A DNA stretch of 64,000 nt from Demequina sediminicola (GTDB taxonomy: Bacteria; Actinomycetota; Actinomycetes; Actinomycetales; Demequinaceae). The stretch covers positions 124,001 through 188,000 of the forward strand of contig NZ_BBRB01000005.1 in the NCBI RefSeq assembly GCF_000975055.1. Reading direction: 5' to 3'. Position numbers and translations under genes: made by a program. This document shows, piece after piece, positions 37,707-52,719 of the stretch (positions are counted from its first letter, which is position 1; every line of letters starts with the position of its first letter). Under the pieces are notes generated by a model. The model had not been told where the DNA came from and searched no databases. It saw only the letters and a list, made by a program, of their open reading frames with translations.

Positions 37707-39165
37707 TTAGGCACGGAGCGCTACCGTGCTGGCTGTCACTGGGGCCGGCAACTCAGTGCTGCCGGTCAAGTACTCGTCAATTGCTGCGGCGGCCGAACGA
37801 CCCTCCGCAATGGCCCACACCACAAGCGAAGCACCCCGGCTGGCATCGCCAGCAACAAAGACTCCGTCAACTGATGTGTGAAAATCATCCGCGCGCTCAA
37901 TACGCCCGCGGTTCGACACTGCGACGCCACCCTGATCGTGCAACGTCACGGTGTCTGGTCCGGTGAAGCCCATGGCGATCAGCACCAAATCCGCGGGGAT
38001 GTCTTGTTCAGTGCCCGCCTTAGGGGTACGTGAACCATCCTCGTTGTACTGCGTCTCGGCAACGCGCAACGACTGCACCTTGCCTGAGCCATCACCACGG
38101 AATTCGACCGTGGAAGCCAGGAAGCGGCGTTCTCCACCTTCTTCATGACTCGACGATACTTCGAAGACGCGCGGGTCGGTAGGCCAAGGGTCCTGATCCG
38201 TGCGCCCGGCAGCTGGTTGTTTACCAATGGCGAGCGTCGTGACAGAGGCTGCCTTCTGACGCAGTGCCGTGCCGATGCAGTCCGATCCAGTGTCACCGCC
38301 ACCGATGACAATGACGTGCTTACCTTCGGCCGTCAGTTGATCTTCAAGCACGTCGCCCGCTGCGGCCTGGTTGCCCTGGTGGAGGTACTCCATGGCGAAG
38401 TGAATACCGTCAAGGTCACGCCCTGGAAGCGGGAGTTCACGTGGCAGCGGTGCGCCGGTCGAGACCAACACAGCGTCGTACCGCGCTCGCAACTCATCCC
38501 AGGAGATGTCGTCGCCGATCGTGACCGATGTGCGGAATCGAGTTCCTTCGGCCTCCATCTGGGCGATGCGTCGATCGATGTGGAGCTTTTCCAGCTTGAA
38601 GTCCGGGACACCGTAGCGCAGGAGTCCGCCAAGGCGGTCGTCCTTCTCGTAGACGCGGACGGTATGTCCGGCGCGCGTCAGCTGCTGAGCTGCGGCCAAC
38701 CCTGCAGGTCCCGATCCGACAACAGCGACTGTCTTACCGGTCTGGCGCTGCGGGATGTGAGGTTCAACATTGCCGTCCTTGAAGGCCCGGTCGATGATCT
38801 CTGCCTCGATACTCTTGATCGTCACCGCGGGCTGGTTGATGCCGAGCACGCACGACGTCTCACAAGGCGCGGGACAAATCCGTCCGGTGAAGTCAGGGAA
38901 GTTGTTGGTTGCGTGAAGACGCTCAATCGCTTCTTCCCACTGCCCTTCCCGAACCAAGTCATTCCATTCCGGAATGATGTTGCCCAACGGGCACCCTTGG
39001 TGGCAGAACGGGACACCGCAGTCCATGCAACGACTCGCCTGGCGCCGCAAGGTGGTCTCGTCCTTACCCAACTCATCCTTGACGTCTTTCCAGTCAAGCA
39101 AACGCACCGGAACGGGACGGTTCTTGGGAACCTCACGCTCACGGAACTTCAAGAAGCCCTGGGGA

Positions 39166-39173
<8 letters not shown>
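37707..39173 (-). CDS. gltD: Glutamate synthase (NADPH) small subunit
   Basis: Electron-input subunit of glutamate synthase, passing electrons from NADPH via FAD to GltB. The 488-aa protein has the N-terminal cysteine clusters [17 protein letters not shown] and [12 protein letters not shown] that bind two 4Fe-4S centres. The FAD motif [15 protein letters not shown] and the NADPH motif [11 protein letters not shown] follow. It overlaps gltB by 8 bp, matching the 1:1 complex. Confidence 0.97.
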
Positions 39174-43701
<4,528 letters not shown>

Positions 43702-43821
43702 CACACCGTCCTTGCTTTTCCCTCAGCATCCGCCGGGAAATCGTTGGTTGCGGGGCTCCGTTGACCCGGTGAACACACGGGGGCCAAGTCTACCGCGAAC
43801 CAGGGCTTGGTAAAGAATCGG

Positions 43822-44787
43822 CTAGGACTTTTCCTGCCGTGTTGTTTCCTCTTCGGGATCGTCGTCATCATGTGCGAGCTCCGTGTCGACGTCCGCAGGC
43901 TCTGAAGCCTCGGCGTCGGCTGGTGACGAAACATCCGTTTTCGCCATCGCGAGTTGATTGCGGGGAACTCGTGCCAACGCCGAACCTCGTTGGCGGCGGC
44001 CCATCACCACAAACATGATGATGGCCAAGGCAAGCACGCCAATGGACACCCACACATTGATACGAACACCGAGGACATGAACCGCTATGTCAATACGCAC
44101 AGTCTCGATCCAAAGTCGGCCAGAAACATAGACGATCACGTAGAGCCAGAACACGCGCCCACCGCGCAAGTCGTACTTGCGGTCAAGCCAGATAATGAGG
44201 AACGCTCCTACGAGATTCCAAATCATCTCGTACAGGAACGTCGGATGGAACGTGGTGAACTGCTCGTAACCTTCCGGTCGGAAGGCGGGATCGATCTCGA
44301 GCCCCCAAGGCAGGTCGGTCGGACCACCAAAGAGCTCTTGGTTGAAATAGTTACCCAATCGACCAATGGCTTGGGCAATCAGAACCGCCGGTGCCGCAGC
44401 ATCGGCGAAAGCACTAAAGGGTACACCGGCGCGGCGCGCTCCGATATAGGCACCGAGCGCGCCAAGCGCCACAGCTCCCCAAATCCCGAGACCGCCTTCC
44501 CAGATCTTCAGGGCATCGACGGGGTTGCCGTTCTCGCCGAAGTACGGGCCAGGTGTAGAGATCACATGGTAAAGACGGCCACCGATGATTCCCATGGGGA
44601 TCGCCCAGATGGCGATATCAGAGACGGCATCGGGGTCGCCGCCGCGCTCGACCCACCGCTTCGTAGCCAGCCATAGGCCTACAAAAATGCCAGCGACGAT
44701 GCACAGCGCGTACACGTGGATGGTGAGCGGTCCTAGCGAAAAGCTTGACCACTCCGGCGGAGGGCTGGGTATCGAGACGTGGATCAT
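43822..44787 (-). CDS. lgt: Prolipoprotein diacylglyceryl transferase
   Basis: Attaches diacylglycerol to the lipobox cysteine of prelipoproteins in the membrane. Candidates in this window are LivK and the FKBP lipoprotein at 55357. The 321-aa protein has about seven membrane helices and the Lgt signature GRLGNYFNQELFGGPTDLPW. An acidic C-terminal tail (about residues 275-321) is rich in Asp, Glu and Ser. Its start overlaps the trpA stop as ATGA, a common actinobacterial linkage. Confidence 0.96.
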   Translation of the reverse strand: MIHVSIPSPPPEWSSFSLGPLTIHVYALCIVAGIFVGLWLATKRWVERGGDPDAVSDIAIWAIPMGIIGGRLYHVISTPGPYFGENGNPVDALKIWEGGLGIWGAVALGALGAYIGARRAGVPFSAFADAAAPAVLIAQAIGRLGNYFNQELFGGPTDLPWGLEIDPAFRPEGYEQFTTFHPTFLYEMIWNLVGAFLIIWLDRKYDLRGGRVFWLYVIVYVSGRLWIETVRIDIAVHVLGVRINVWVSIGVLALAIIMFVVMGRRQRGSALARVPRNQLAMAKTDVSSPADAEASEPADVDTELAHDDDDPEEETTRQEKS

Positions 44788-45572
44788 ACGACGCCCCTCA
44801 CGCCAGCGGCCAGCTCTTGCACCTTGACCGCCAGTGCATCGAGATCGCCTCCATCACCCATCGCCTTCACAAATGCGGATCCTACAATCACACCGTCCGC
44901 GTATGTCGCCACATCTGCAGCCTGAGCACCCGTGGAAACACCCAAACCTACGCACACGCGCTCAGCACCGGCTTCCCGGGCGGCAGCTACAACATGTTGC
45001 GCGGCGTCGCCGACTGAAGCACGTTCCCCCGTCACTCCCATCAACGAGGTCGCGTAGACGAATCCGCGCGATGCCTCGACGGTGAGATGCATACGTTCCC
45101 GGGTGGTCGACGGCGCGGCCAAGAAGATAGTGTCGATATCTTGCTTCCGTGCAGCATCGATCCAGTCGGCACCAGTGTCCGGCGTCAGGTCTGGAGTAAT
45201 GACCCCCGCTCCCCCGGCTTCACGTAGTTCCCGAGCGAAACGCTCGTAACCGCGTTGGATCATCAGGTTGCAATACGACATCACCACGGGCACCGCGCCT
45301 GCTTCTGCGACGGCATTCACAGCGGTGAAGGTGTCGTCGACACGCACGCCCTGACGCAGAGCTGTGGCGGCCGCGTGTTGAATCACGGGTCCGTCCAAAA
45401 CGGGGTCCGAGTATGGAGGACCTACCTCAACGACGTCGCAACCGGCCTCTACGAGCACCCGCATCGCAGCGATTGATGTCGACACGTCCGGGTAGCCCAC
45501 CGGGAGGTACCCGATCAGTGCGGCACGGCCTTCGGCACGAATCTCATCGAGCCGCTCTGTGAGGGCGCTCAT
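44784..45572 (-). CDS. trpA: Tryptophan synthase alpha chain
   Basis: Cleaves indole-3-glycerol phosphate and channels indole to TrpB. The 262-aa TIM barrel carries the catalytic pair in [15 protein letters not shown] (first Glu and the DP Asp) and [14 protein letters not shown] chose the ATG at 45572 because it overlaps the trpB stop as ATGA; the frame reaching 45602 lies inside trpB. Confidence 0.97.
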   Translation of the reverse strand: MSALTERLDEIRAEGRAALIGYLPVGYPDVSTSIAAMRVLVEAGCDVVEVGPPYSDPVLDGPVIQHAAATALRQGVRVDDTFTAVNAVAEAGAVPVVMSYCNLMIQRGYERFARELREAGGAGVITPDLTPDTGADWIDAARKQDIDTIFLAAPSTTRERMHLTVEASRGFVYATSLMGVTGERASVGDAAQHVVAAAREAGAERVCVGLGVSTGAQAADVATYADGVIVGSAFVKAMGDGGDLDALAVKVQELAAGVRGVV

Positions 45573-46777
45573 GCGTCTTCTCCTGGCAACATGTCGAACC
45601 ACCGGGCGGCCTGCTCTACGTCTTTATCCCCTCGACCCGACAACGTCACAAGTAGCGTCGCCTCCGGGCCCAGTTCCTTGCCGAGTGTGAGCGCACCGGC
45701 TAGCGCGTGCGACGACTCGATGGCGGGGAGAATTCCCTCGGTTCGGCATAGCAAACGGAACGCTTCCATGGCCTCTGTGTCCGTGACGGGCCAGTACTCA
45801 GCACGGCCGATGCTCGCCAACCATGAGTGCTCCGGTCCGACTCCCGGGTAATCCAACCCAGCCGAGATCGAGTGCGAATCCTGTGTTTGACCTTCCTCAT
45901 CCTGCAAGATGAAGGAACGTGAGCCATGCAGAACCCCGGTGCGTCCCGCGGTGAGAGTCGCGGCGTGACGATCGGTATCGACGCCATCTCCGGCCGCTTC
46001 ACAACCGATGAGGCGGACGTTGTCGTCGTCAAGGTACGCGTCAAACGAGCCTATGGCGTTGGATCCGCCGCCAACACACGCCAACACCGCGTCAGGAAGC
46101 CCTCCCTGAGCGAGCATCTGTTCGCGGGATTCCACCGATATGACTCGCTGGAAGTCCCTGACCATCGCTGGGAACGGGTGAGGTCCCGCCGCAGTGCCGA
46201 AAACATAGTTGGTGGTGTCTACGTTGGCGACCCAGTCGCGAAACGCCTCGTTAATGGCGTCACGTAGGGTCCGGGTCCCGGTCGCCACAGGGATCACCTC
46301 GGCACCCAAGAGGCGCATCCGTGCCACGTTCAACGCTTGACGTTCGGTGTCTTCCTCGCCCATGTAGATGATGCACTCGAGGTCCATCAAGGCCGCGGCC
46401 GTGGCCGTAGCCACACCGTGTTGTCCAGCACCGGTCTCCGCGATGACCCGGGATTTTCCAATGCGCTTAGTCAGAAGCGCTTGACCAAGGACGTTGTTGA
46501 TCTTGTGCGAGCCGGAGTGGTTAAGGTCTTCGCGCTTCAAGAAGATGCGCGCGCCACCAGCGTGCTCGGCGAACCGCGGGACTTCCGTGATGATTGACGG
46601 GCGTCCGGTGTAGTCCCTCGCCAGCCGGTCGAGCTCTGCAAAGAAGGCCGGATCGACGCGTGCCTTGTCGTAGGCGTCGGTCAACTCTTCGAGCGCAGGC
46701 ATCAGGGCCTCAGGGACGAACCGGCCCCCGAACTCACCGAAGAATGGTCCCGGCGCGGACTGGAGGGAGCCTGTCAC
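45569..46777 (-). CDS. trpB: Tryptophan synthase beta chain
   Basis: PLP enzyme that condenses indole with serine. The 402-aa protein has [19 protein letters not shown] with the PLP lysine, [12 protein letters not shown] and [10 protein letters not shown] for phosphate binding. A 4-bp overlap with trpC and with trpA indicates a translationally coupled trpCBA block. Confidence 0.98.
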   Translation of the reverse strand: MTGSLQSAPGPFFGEFGGRFVPEALMPALEELTDAYDKARVDPAFFAELDRLARDYTGRPSIITEVPRFAEHAGGARIFLKREDLNHSGSHKINNVLGQALLTKRIGKSRVIAETGAGQHGVATATAAALMDLECIIYMGEEDTERQALNVARMRLLGAEVIPVATGTRTLRDAINEAFRDWVANVDTTNYVFGTAAGPHPFPAMVRDFQRVISVESREQMLAQGGLPDAVLACVGGGSNAIGSFDAYLDDDNVRLIGCEAAGDGVDTDRHAATLTAGRTGVLHGSRSFILQDEEGQTQDSHSISAGLDYPGVGPEHSWLASIGRAEYWPVTDTEAMEAFRLLCRTEGILPAIESSHALAGALTLGKELGPEATLLVTLSGRGDKDVEQAARWFDMLPGEDA

Positions 46778-47583
46778 GGACGAACCGCCCGCAGCGCAGG
46801 ATGCGCGCCAGCTGCCACCATCTCAGCAACCGCGTGACGCGGGTCCTTGTGCTTGACGAGCGCTTCTCCGACGAGAACGGCATCTGCACCCATCCGTGCA
46901 TACTCGACAACATCATGGCCGTCGCGAATGCCAGACTCGGCGATGCGGACGATCCCCTCCGGGATGATCGGTGCGACGCGCTGGAACGTGTGCCGGTCGA
47001 CTTCAAGCGTGCGCAAGTTACGGGCGTTCACGCCTACGACCCGGGCTCCGGCATCGGCCGCCCGCTGTACTTCCTCTTCGTTATGCACCTCAACCAGGGC
47101 ACACATGCCCAAGGAGTGCACACGCTCGACGAGCGCTTCAAGAGTCATCTGATCGAGGGCAGCAACGATCAACAACACGACGTCTGCCCCGTGGGCACGA
47201 GCTTCCCATACCTGGTAGGGAGTCACGATGAAGTCCTTGCGGAGGATCGGAATCTCGACCTTGCTACGCACCGCGTCAAGGTCCTCAAGAGAGCCGCCGA
47301 ATCGACGCTCCTCAGTAAGGACCGAGATCACGGACGCGCCGCCTGCCTCATACTCTGTCGCCAGCGAAGCCGGATCCGAGATGTTCGCCAATGAACCCTT
47401 CGAAGGACTCGACCGCTTCACTTCAGCGATCACCGCGATCTCATCACGGGCAAGAATCTGGCGAGCATCAATGGCGCTGGGCACGCGCGAGGCGCGCTCC
47501 TTCAAGCGATCCATAGGCATTGCCTCTTGACGGACCGCGAGGTCCTCCCTGACACCAGCAATAATGCTCTCAAGCACGCTCAT
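46774..47583 (-). CDS. trpC: Indole-3-glycerol phosphate synthase
   Basis: Ring-closing decarboxylase making indole-3-glycerol phosphate. The 269-aa TIM barrel has [12 protein letters not shown] (catalytic Lys) and [12 protein letters not shown], and [20 protein letters not shown] with the second Lys. [10 protein letters not shown] and ESGIRD follow. There is no fused TrpF domain, as expected for actinobacteria, which use PriA elsewhere. It starts a trpC-trpB-trpA-lgt run. Confidence 0.97.
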   Translation of the reverse strand: MSVLESIIAGVREDLAVRQEAMPMDRLKERASRVPSAIDARQILARDEIAVIAEVKRSSPSKGSLANISDPASLATEYEAGGASVISVLTEERRFGGSLEDLDAVRSKVEIPILRKDFIVTPYQVWEARAHGADVVLLIVAALDQMTLEALVERVHSLGMCALVEVHNEEEVQRAADAGARVVGVNARNLRTLEVDRHTFQRVAPIIPEGIVRIAESGIRDGHDVVEYARMGADAVLVGEALVKHKDPRHAVAEMVAAGAHPALRAVRP

Positions 47584-47646
47584 ACGACAGCCTCTCCCAT
47601 GTCCTCCATGGTAGCGCCGTGACGAGCACTCCCCGACCGACCCAAG

Positions 47647-48096
47647 CTAGGGCGCGAGGTATGGCTCGAACATGGGGATGTTGCGCAGTACCGCGTACAG
47701 GCACACCGCCCCGAAGAGCGCGTAAATCGCCCACGCTGGGGCGAGCCGGCGGCTTACTCGATGCCCTGTCGCCTGCCAGATCCAGCGGACCCATCGCCAC
47801 ACAAGCCAAGGGATCACGATGACTGCGAGAGGGTTCATCGCCCACGCGGCAGCAAGTTCGCCGTTACCCAGATGATGAATGGCGCGTAGCGACCCACACC
47901 CTGGGCAGTACAACCCTGTCAACCACAGGCTCGGACACGTCGGGTAGTGGCCCGGTTCGTTGGGGTCGACGTCTGAGACGTACCAGGCAGCAGCGGCTGC
48001 GCCGGCCCCCACCACAAGCGGAAACACCACAGGGTGAAGGCGGGCAACGACATGTCGTTGCCACGCCTCCACCCTGTGGAGCACCGCAGTTGTCAT
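47647..48096 (-). CDS. DUF2752 family membrane protein
   Basis: A 149-aa membrane protein with about three hydrophobic segments and the DUF2752 signature: a Cys before LTGLYCPGCGSLRAIHHL, then AAAWAMNPLAV. The CxxC pair and conserved Arg/His suggest a metal or redox site, but no function is established. Its ATG abuts the TAA of the CD225 gene, and it lies 63 bp before trpC. Confidence 0.85.
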   Translation of the reverse strand: MTTAVLHRVEAWQRHVVARLHPVVFPLVVGAGAAAAAWYVSDVDPNEPGHYPTCPSLWLTGLYCPGCGSLRAIHHLGNGELAAAWAMNPLAVIVIPWLVWRWVRWIWQATGHRVSRRLAPAWAIYALFGAVCLYAVLRNIPMFEPYLAP

Positions 48097-48426
48097 TTAG
48101 TAGGTCTCGAGGCTCAAGACTCCGCCGACCAAGAGCAAGATGTAAAGCACCAGGCCGACAGCACCAATCACGATGCCCCAGATCGACACCTTCTTGGCGG
48201 TCTCGGAAGCCGCAATGGCACCGGCACGGTCTCCCGCGACCCACTTGCCATTCACTGAAGCCGCTTGCACGATGGCCCAGATGCCCAGCGGAAGGCAGCA
48301 CAGGATCGTGGTGACAATGGCGAGCGCCAAGTAGTTGTTCGGGGGTGAGTCATTGAAGCCCCCCGGAGGCGGAGGAGTCGCGCCATATGGCGGCTGGCCT
48401 GGCGGTGGGGGTGTGACATCAGACAT
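48097..48426 (-). CDS. CD225/dispanin-family small membrane protein
   Basis: A 109-aa protein with a Pro/Gly-rich cytosolic N-terminus (residues 1-28). The CD225 hairpin follows: NNYLALAIVTTILCCLPLGIWAIV, with the double-cysteine turn, a polar loop with AGDRAGAIAASETAKK, and a second helix. The bacterial role is unknown. It is co-directional with and adjacent to the DUF2752 gene. The 253 bp upstream (48427-48679) contain no gene or motif I recognise. Confidence 0.83.
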   Translation of the reverse strand: MSDVTPPPPGQPPYGATPPPPGGFNDSPPNNYLALAIVTTILCCLPLGIWAIVQAASVNGKWVAGDRAGAIAASETAKKVSIWGIVIGAVGLVLYILLLVGGVLSLETY

Positions 48427-48679
48427 TCTTTATCTCCCTTGATTGTTCACAGAACTTCACATGCGTGGTCAGGATAGCGGTGCTCTATCGCGGACCTCAG
48501 GCAACACACCCACGGTCGTTCACGACGTGCCGGCCCCTCAAAGTCCGTCACACAAGCAATATAGACCGCCGTGCCGGATATCACCCGAGCAAAGCGACGC
48601 TCGTGGCGCAGGTCAAGCCGCGCGCCTCAGCACTCGTGCCCCTGGCCGTCTGGCGAGAATACGGCGGCCGACCAGCGGC

Positions 48680-48916
48680 CTACGACAGCGGTTGACCGTG
48701 CCCTAGTGCACGCAGCACGCCACCGACGATGAGTGCAATCACACAAACCGCAGCGCCGACCCACACCAGCGTCCAGACCGGAAACATGAATCCAAACGTA
48801 GCGATCAAGGCACCCAGGACAAGGCCGATGTTTGTCGCCCAGGCGGCTGTGGTGCGGCCGTGGTTGACGGGAGCGACCTCTGGCAGGTCTTCTGGGGCGA
48901 TCTCAATGCTGGACAT
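48680..48916 (-). CDS. HGxxx-type small actinobacterial membrane protein
   Basis: A 78-aa protein with two transmembrane helices after an acidic N-terminus. NHGRTTAAW is followed by a hydrophobic segment, FMFPVW, a second segment and a short GHGQ tail. The HG(N/R/K)-x-AAW pattern is typical of a small actinobacterial family of unknown function found beside trpE and trpC. The ATG at 48916 has AAGGAG upstream; a longer frame is unsupported. Confidence 0.78.
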   Translation of the reverse strand: MSSIEIAPEDLPEVAPVNHGRTTAAWATNIGLVLGALIATFGFMFPVWTLVWVGAAVCVIALIVGGVLRALGHGQPLS

Positions 48917-48950
48917 GTGGGGACTCCTTGTTTGTTTGAGCGTGGCAATT

Positions 48951-50501
48951 CTAGCCACGGGTGGACGGGGTCAGGCGCGCTGCCATGCCAATCGCACGCA
49001 ACATTGCCGCCGCCTTGTCCTTCGTCTCTTGGTCTTCACTCGAGGGGACGGAATCAGCCACGACACCCGCGCCGGCCTGGACGTGGGCAACGCCGTTCTC
49101 AATGAGTGCCGTGCGAATCGTGATGGCCATATCCATATTGCCTGCGAAGTCGAAGTACCCCACGGCGCCGCCATAATACGCGCGGCGCGTAGGCTCGATC
49201 TCATCGATAAGCGCAATGGCACGCGGCTTTGGCGCGCCCGAGAGGGTGCCCGCAGGGAACGTCGCGGCAAGCACATCCACAGGGCCGTATTGCGGTTCTA
49301 AACCACCGACCACCGTGGAGCAAATGTGCATGATGTGGCTGTACCGCTTGACTGTCATAAAGTCGAGAACCTCAATCGACGTGGGTTCGCACACCTTGAC
49401 CAGGTCGTTGCGCGCTAGGTCCACCAACATGACGTGCTCGGCGATTTCCTTGGGATCCGCGCGCAGTTCCTCTTCGAGGCGCTGATCCTCGATGACGGTT
49501 GCTCCTCGAGGCCGCGAACCCGCGATGGGGAACGTTGTCACACGCTGGTCTTTGACAGTCGCAAGCGACTCGGGGCTCGCGCCCACCACCGCAAAGTCGC
49601 GCCCCTCATCATCGCGCAACTGGAAGTAATACATGTATGGCGACGGGTTCAGTGTGCGCAAAACGCGGTACACATCTAAAGGCGATGCATCGCAGTCCAC
49701 CTCAAAGCGCTGGGAAGGAACCATCTGAAAGACTTCGCCGTCACGAATCGCATCCTTCGCGAACCGCACAGCCGCCTCGTACTCCCCTGGTGCGCTGCGT
49801 TGCCGCACGTCCTGTTCGCCGGACTCAGGACCCATCACGGAAACCTCTCCCGCAGGGGCATCCCGAAGGGCTGCCTCCATCTGGTCCAACCTGGTCACCG
49901 CGTGCGCGTGCGCACTTTCGACGCCAGTGTCGCGGGCATTGGCATTGATCGCGTTGGCGATCAGCCATACCGAGCCGTCATGGTGGTCGATTGCCGCAAC
50001 ATCCGTGGCGAGCAAGAGCATCGCATCGGGTACGTCAATGTCTCGAGGCGCCTTCGCGGGAAGTGTCGGCTCCCACTGGCGAATGATGTCCCAGCCGAGC
50101 ACGCCCACCATGCCACCCGTTAATGGAGGCATTCCAGGGATCGGAGCGGTGTGAAGCTCCTTGAGGACTTCACGGATTGCCGAAAGGGGTGCGCCATCTG
50201 CAAGTCCCACAGGCACATCGCCTGCCCAACTCGCATCATCTCCACGCACAGACAGCGTCGCGCGTGAGTGGACCCCGACGAATGAGAAGCGGCCGCGCGT
50301 CCCATCTGGCTCTGACGACTCCAGGATGAATGTTCCTGGACGCTCCTGCGCCAACGCGGAGTACACAGCGATCGGTGTCAGGCTATCGGCCAGCACACGC
50401 CGCACGACAGGCACCACCCGGTGCGTGCTCGCGAGTTCCGAGAACGTGTCGAGGGGCGGCCACGTCTGTCCCCACTCGGCTGGTACATGGAGCTTGCTCA
50501 T
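48951..50501 (-). CDS. trpE: Anthranilate synthase component I
   Basis: Makes anthranilate from chorismate with ammonia from a glutaminase partner. The 516-aa protein carries the feedback-site motif [15 protein letters not shown] near the N-terminus. It has the chorismate-enzyme core motifs [23 protein letters not shown] and [14 protein letters not shown]. The LESS motif implies tryptophan inhibition. I chose the ATG at 50501, which overlaps the hisI stop by 4 bp. No trp leader peptide is visible upstream. Confidence 0.97.
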   Translation of the reverse strand: MSKLHVPAEWGQTWPPLDTFSELASTHRVVPVVRRVLADSLTPIAVYSALAQERPGTFILESSEPDGTRGRFSFVGVHSRATLSVRGDDASWAGDVPVGLADGAPLSAIREVLKELHTAPIPGMPPLTGGMVGVLGWDIIRQWEPTLPAKAPRDIDVPDAMLLLATDVAAIDHHDGSVWLIANAINANARDTGVESAHAHAVTRLDQMEAALRDAPAGEVSVMGPESGEQDVRQRSAPGEYEAAVRFAKDAIRDGEVFQMVPSQRFEVDCDASPLDVYRVLRTLNPSPYMYYFQLRDDEGRDFAVVGASPESLATVKDQRVTTFPIAGSRPRGATVIEDQRLEEELRADPKEIAEHVMLVDLARNDLVKVCEPTSIEVLDFMTVKRYSHIMHICSTVVGGLEPQYGPVDVLAATFPAGTLSGAPKPRAIALIDEIEPTRRAYYGGAVGYFDFAGNMDMAITIRTALIENGVAHVQAGAGVVADSVPSSEDQETKDKAAAMLRAIGMAARLTPSTRG

Positions 50502-50857
50502 GGGACCTGTCCCAGGCTTACAGGAAGTTCCCCACCGGCCTCGAAGCAACTGACGGTGCCGGTATGGCACGCAGGTCCAGTTTGCGACACTGTGAGCAGC
50601 AACGCATCGCCATCACAGTCGAGCTCGACTGAGTGGACCTGCTGTACGTGTCCTGATGTGTCGCCCTTGCGCCACAGTTCTTGGCGTGACCTACTCCAGT
50701 AGACCGCTCGACCGGTCGTCAGCGTCAAGTTGAGTGCGTCGTCGTCCATCCACGCGACCATCAAGACCTGCCGGGTGTCACGTTCCTGAACTACCGCGCA
50801 CACCAAACCGTCGGGCGTGCGCTTCAACCGCTGGGCGATACTGGGGTCTAGTGACAT
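50498..50857 (-). CDS. hisI: Phosphoribosyl-AMP cyclohydrolase
   Basis: Hydrolyses phosphoribosyl-AMP in histidine synthesis. The 119-aa protein contains [31 protein letters not shown] and the zinc/metal motif [21 protein letters not shown]. It lacks the HisE domain, as in most actinobacteria. The ATG at 50857 has AAGGA upstream, and the gene is coupled to trpE by ATGA. Confidence 0.96.
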   Translation of the reverse strand: MSLDPSIAQRLKRTPDGLVCAVVQERDTRQVLMVAWMDDDALNLTLTTGRAVYWSRSRQELWRKGDTSGHVQQVHSVELDCDGDALLLTVSQTGPACHTGTVSCFEAGGELPVSLGQVP

Positions 50858-50934
50858 GGCGACTATCCTTCCACGACCCACCAGGTGGATCGTGCATCAG
50901 TACATCGGCGCAGCCGAGACAATATTGGCCGTGG

Positions 50935-52719
50935 CTAGCGAGTCTGTGAAACCCACGCGTCGTGCAGTGCAGCATAGGCGCCATCTGCGGCGACGAGCTC
51001 CCGGTGCGGCCCCACTTCAATAAGTTCGCCGTCCTTCATCACCGCCACTGTGTCAGCACGCTCAGCCGTCGACAGGCGGTGGGCGATGACTACGGCGGTA
51101 CGTCCCTGCATCAGGCCTTCGAGAGCCCTCGAGATGCGGACCTCAGTGGCGGGATCAACGGCGCTGGTGGCCTCGTCGAGGATCAGCAGCTCGGGATCAC
51201 GCAGATACGCACGCGCAATCGACACTAGTTGGCGTTCCCCTGCGCTCAGGAGCTCGCCGCGCGGGCCAACCTCTGTGGCAAGGCCGAGCGGCAAGGCGTC
51301 GACCCAGCCTTCAAGGCCCAGCGACTCAAATGCTGCGCGAGAGCGATCTTCGAGTTCGGACTCAGACGCTTCAGGGAGCGCATAGGCCAGATTCGACAAG
51401 ATTGAGCCGTCGAAGAGGAACCCCTCCTGCGGCACAACAGCGATTGACCGTCGCAACGAATCGTGTGGCACATTCTTCACATCAACCCCGCCGACTTTCA
51501 CGGTGCCTTCGGTAGGGTCGAAGAACCTCGACATGAGTCGGGCCAATGACGTCTTGCCCGAACCCGTGGTGCCGACAAGCGCGATACGTTCTCCTGCTGC
51601 GACCTTGAGATCAATGCCCTTCAGAACCTCAGGGCCTCCGGGGTAGGTCAGACGCACGCCCTCAATATCGAGGTCTCCTCGGCCATGAGGAATGGGCGTA
51701 CCGTCCTGACCGGGGTCGTCGACGGTGACTTCTTGGTCCACGAGTTCCAGGACTCGTCGCCAGCCCACAACAGCACGCTGCATCTCAGCGAGCATCTCAA
51801 TAATCCACATCAGGGGACCAGAGAATTGGTACACAAGGAACACCATTGCCACGACGGTTCCGACGCTCATGTCGCTGTTCACGACCATGACGGTGCCGCC
51901 CACGAGCGCTAGTCCGGTCGCAAGCCACTGCCCCACGACCGTCGACGAGAAGTTCACCGAAGCCAGGCGCGAAGCCCGCTTCTCCGCGGCGAGGATGTCG
52001 TCGTTCTCCTCGTTCAGTTCGTCGCGCATGCGCTGCTGCACACCGTAGGCGCGGATGGTTGAAACACCGACGATCTGTTCCGAGGTGCGCCCGAGTAGAT
52101 CGGCCATCTGCTCGCGGACATGGCGGAAAGCCTCCTGCACACGGGGCTGGATCCACAGCAGCGAGAACACCATCGGCACGAATGCCGCGAGGATGATCAG
52201 TGCGAGCTCCCACGAGTAGGCCACCATGACGAAGAACACAATGACCGACTCAAGGGCCGCAATGATCATCGCGGCACCAGTCCACTGCATGAGGTCTCGA
52301 ACCGTCTCGACGTCGCCGGTCACGCGTGACACATAGCGACCGCGCTGCTCTTCATTTTGTGTGAGGACGGAGAGCTCGTGAACTTTGTCGAAGGCAGTGA
52401 TGCGAAGCGTCGCGAGGCCACGTTCGGAGGCCTTCACCATGCGGATCCGGACACGCCACGCCAAAACGGATGTGATGACCAGAAGCACCGCACCAATCGA
52501 CGCGTAAATCACGACGACGTCCAGGTCAACGCCGCCTGGCGCCAGCAATCCGAAGTCAGTGATGCGCTGGGTGAGGAACGGCACTGCTGCGCGCCCCGAC
52601 GCGGCGAGCGCTGCCAACACCAAGGTGACCCAGAGGCCCGCCTTCAGTTCAGGGCTCACTTCAAGACCGCGACGGAACATGCCGCGTGCGGTGCTGGAAT
52701 CTGCTTTCGACCGCTTCAT
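50935..52719 (-). CDS. ABC exporter half-transporter, catalytic-site subunit
   Basis: A 594-aa type IV ABC exporter subunit: six membrane helices (residues 30-320) and a nucleotide-binding domain. Walker A GTTGSGKTS, Walker B LLILDEATSA with the catalytic Glu, and H-loop VVIAHRLST are intact, but the signature is LSAGERQ instead of LSGGQ. It overlaps the second subunit by 4 bp, so a heterodimer is expected. The substrate is unknown; such pairs export drugs, lipids or peptides. Confidence 0.92.
   Translation of the reverse strand: MKRSKADSSTARGMFRRGLEVSPELKAGLWVTLVLAALAASGRAAVPFLTQRITDFGLLAPGGVDLDVVVIYASIGAVLLVITSVLAWRVRIRMVKASERGLATLRITAFDKVHELSVLTQNEEQRGRYVSRVTGDVETVRDLMQWTGAAMIIAALESVIVFFVMVAYSWELALIILAAFVPMVFSLLWIQPRVQEAFRHVREQMADLLGRTSEQIVGVSTIRAYGVQQRMRDELNEENDDILAAEKRASRLASVNFSSTVVGQWLATGLALVGGTVMVVNSDMSVGTVVAMVFLVYQFSGPLMWIIEMLAEMQRAVVGWRRVLELVDQEVTVDDPGQDGTPIPHGRGDLDIEGVRLTYPGGPEVLKGIDLKVAAGERIALVGTTGSGKTSLARLMSRFFDPTEGTVKVGGVDVKNVPHDSLRRSIAVVPQEGFLFDGSILSNLAYALPEASESELEDRSRAAFESLGLEGWVDALPLGLATEVGPRGELLSAGERQLVSIARAYLRDPELLILDEATSAVDPATEVRISRALEGLMQGRTAVVIAHRLSTAERADTVAVMKDGELIEVGPHRELVAADGAYAALHDAWVSQTR

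Noticed and set aside
36290-37966. 558-aa open frame antisense to pyk
   Set aside because: It is a shadow of GC-rich codon use in pyk, with no recognisable domain and no ribosome site. The same applies to long antisense frames over gap, gltD, gltB and uvrC.
43705-43821. Glutamine riboswitch in the gltB leader
   Set aside because: The 117-bp leader does not contain the glnA-motif core that I could recognise, and those RNAs are mainly cyanobacterial.
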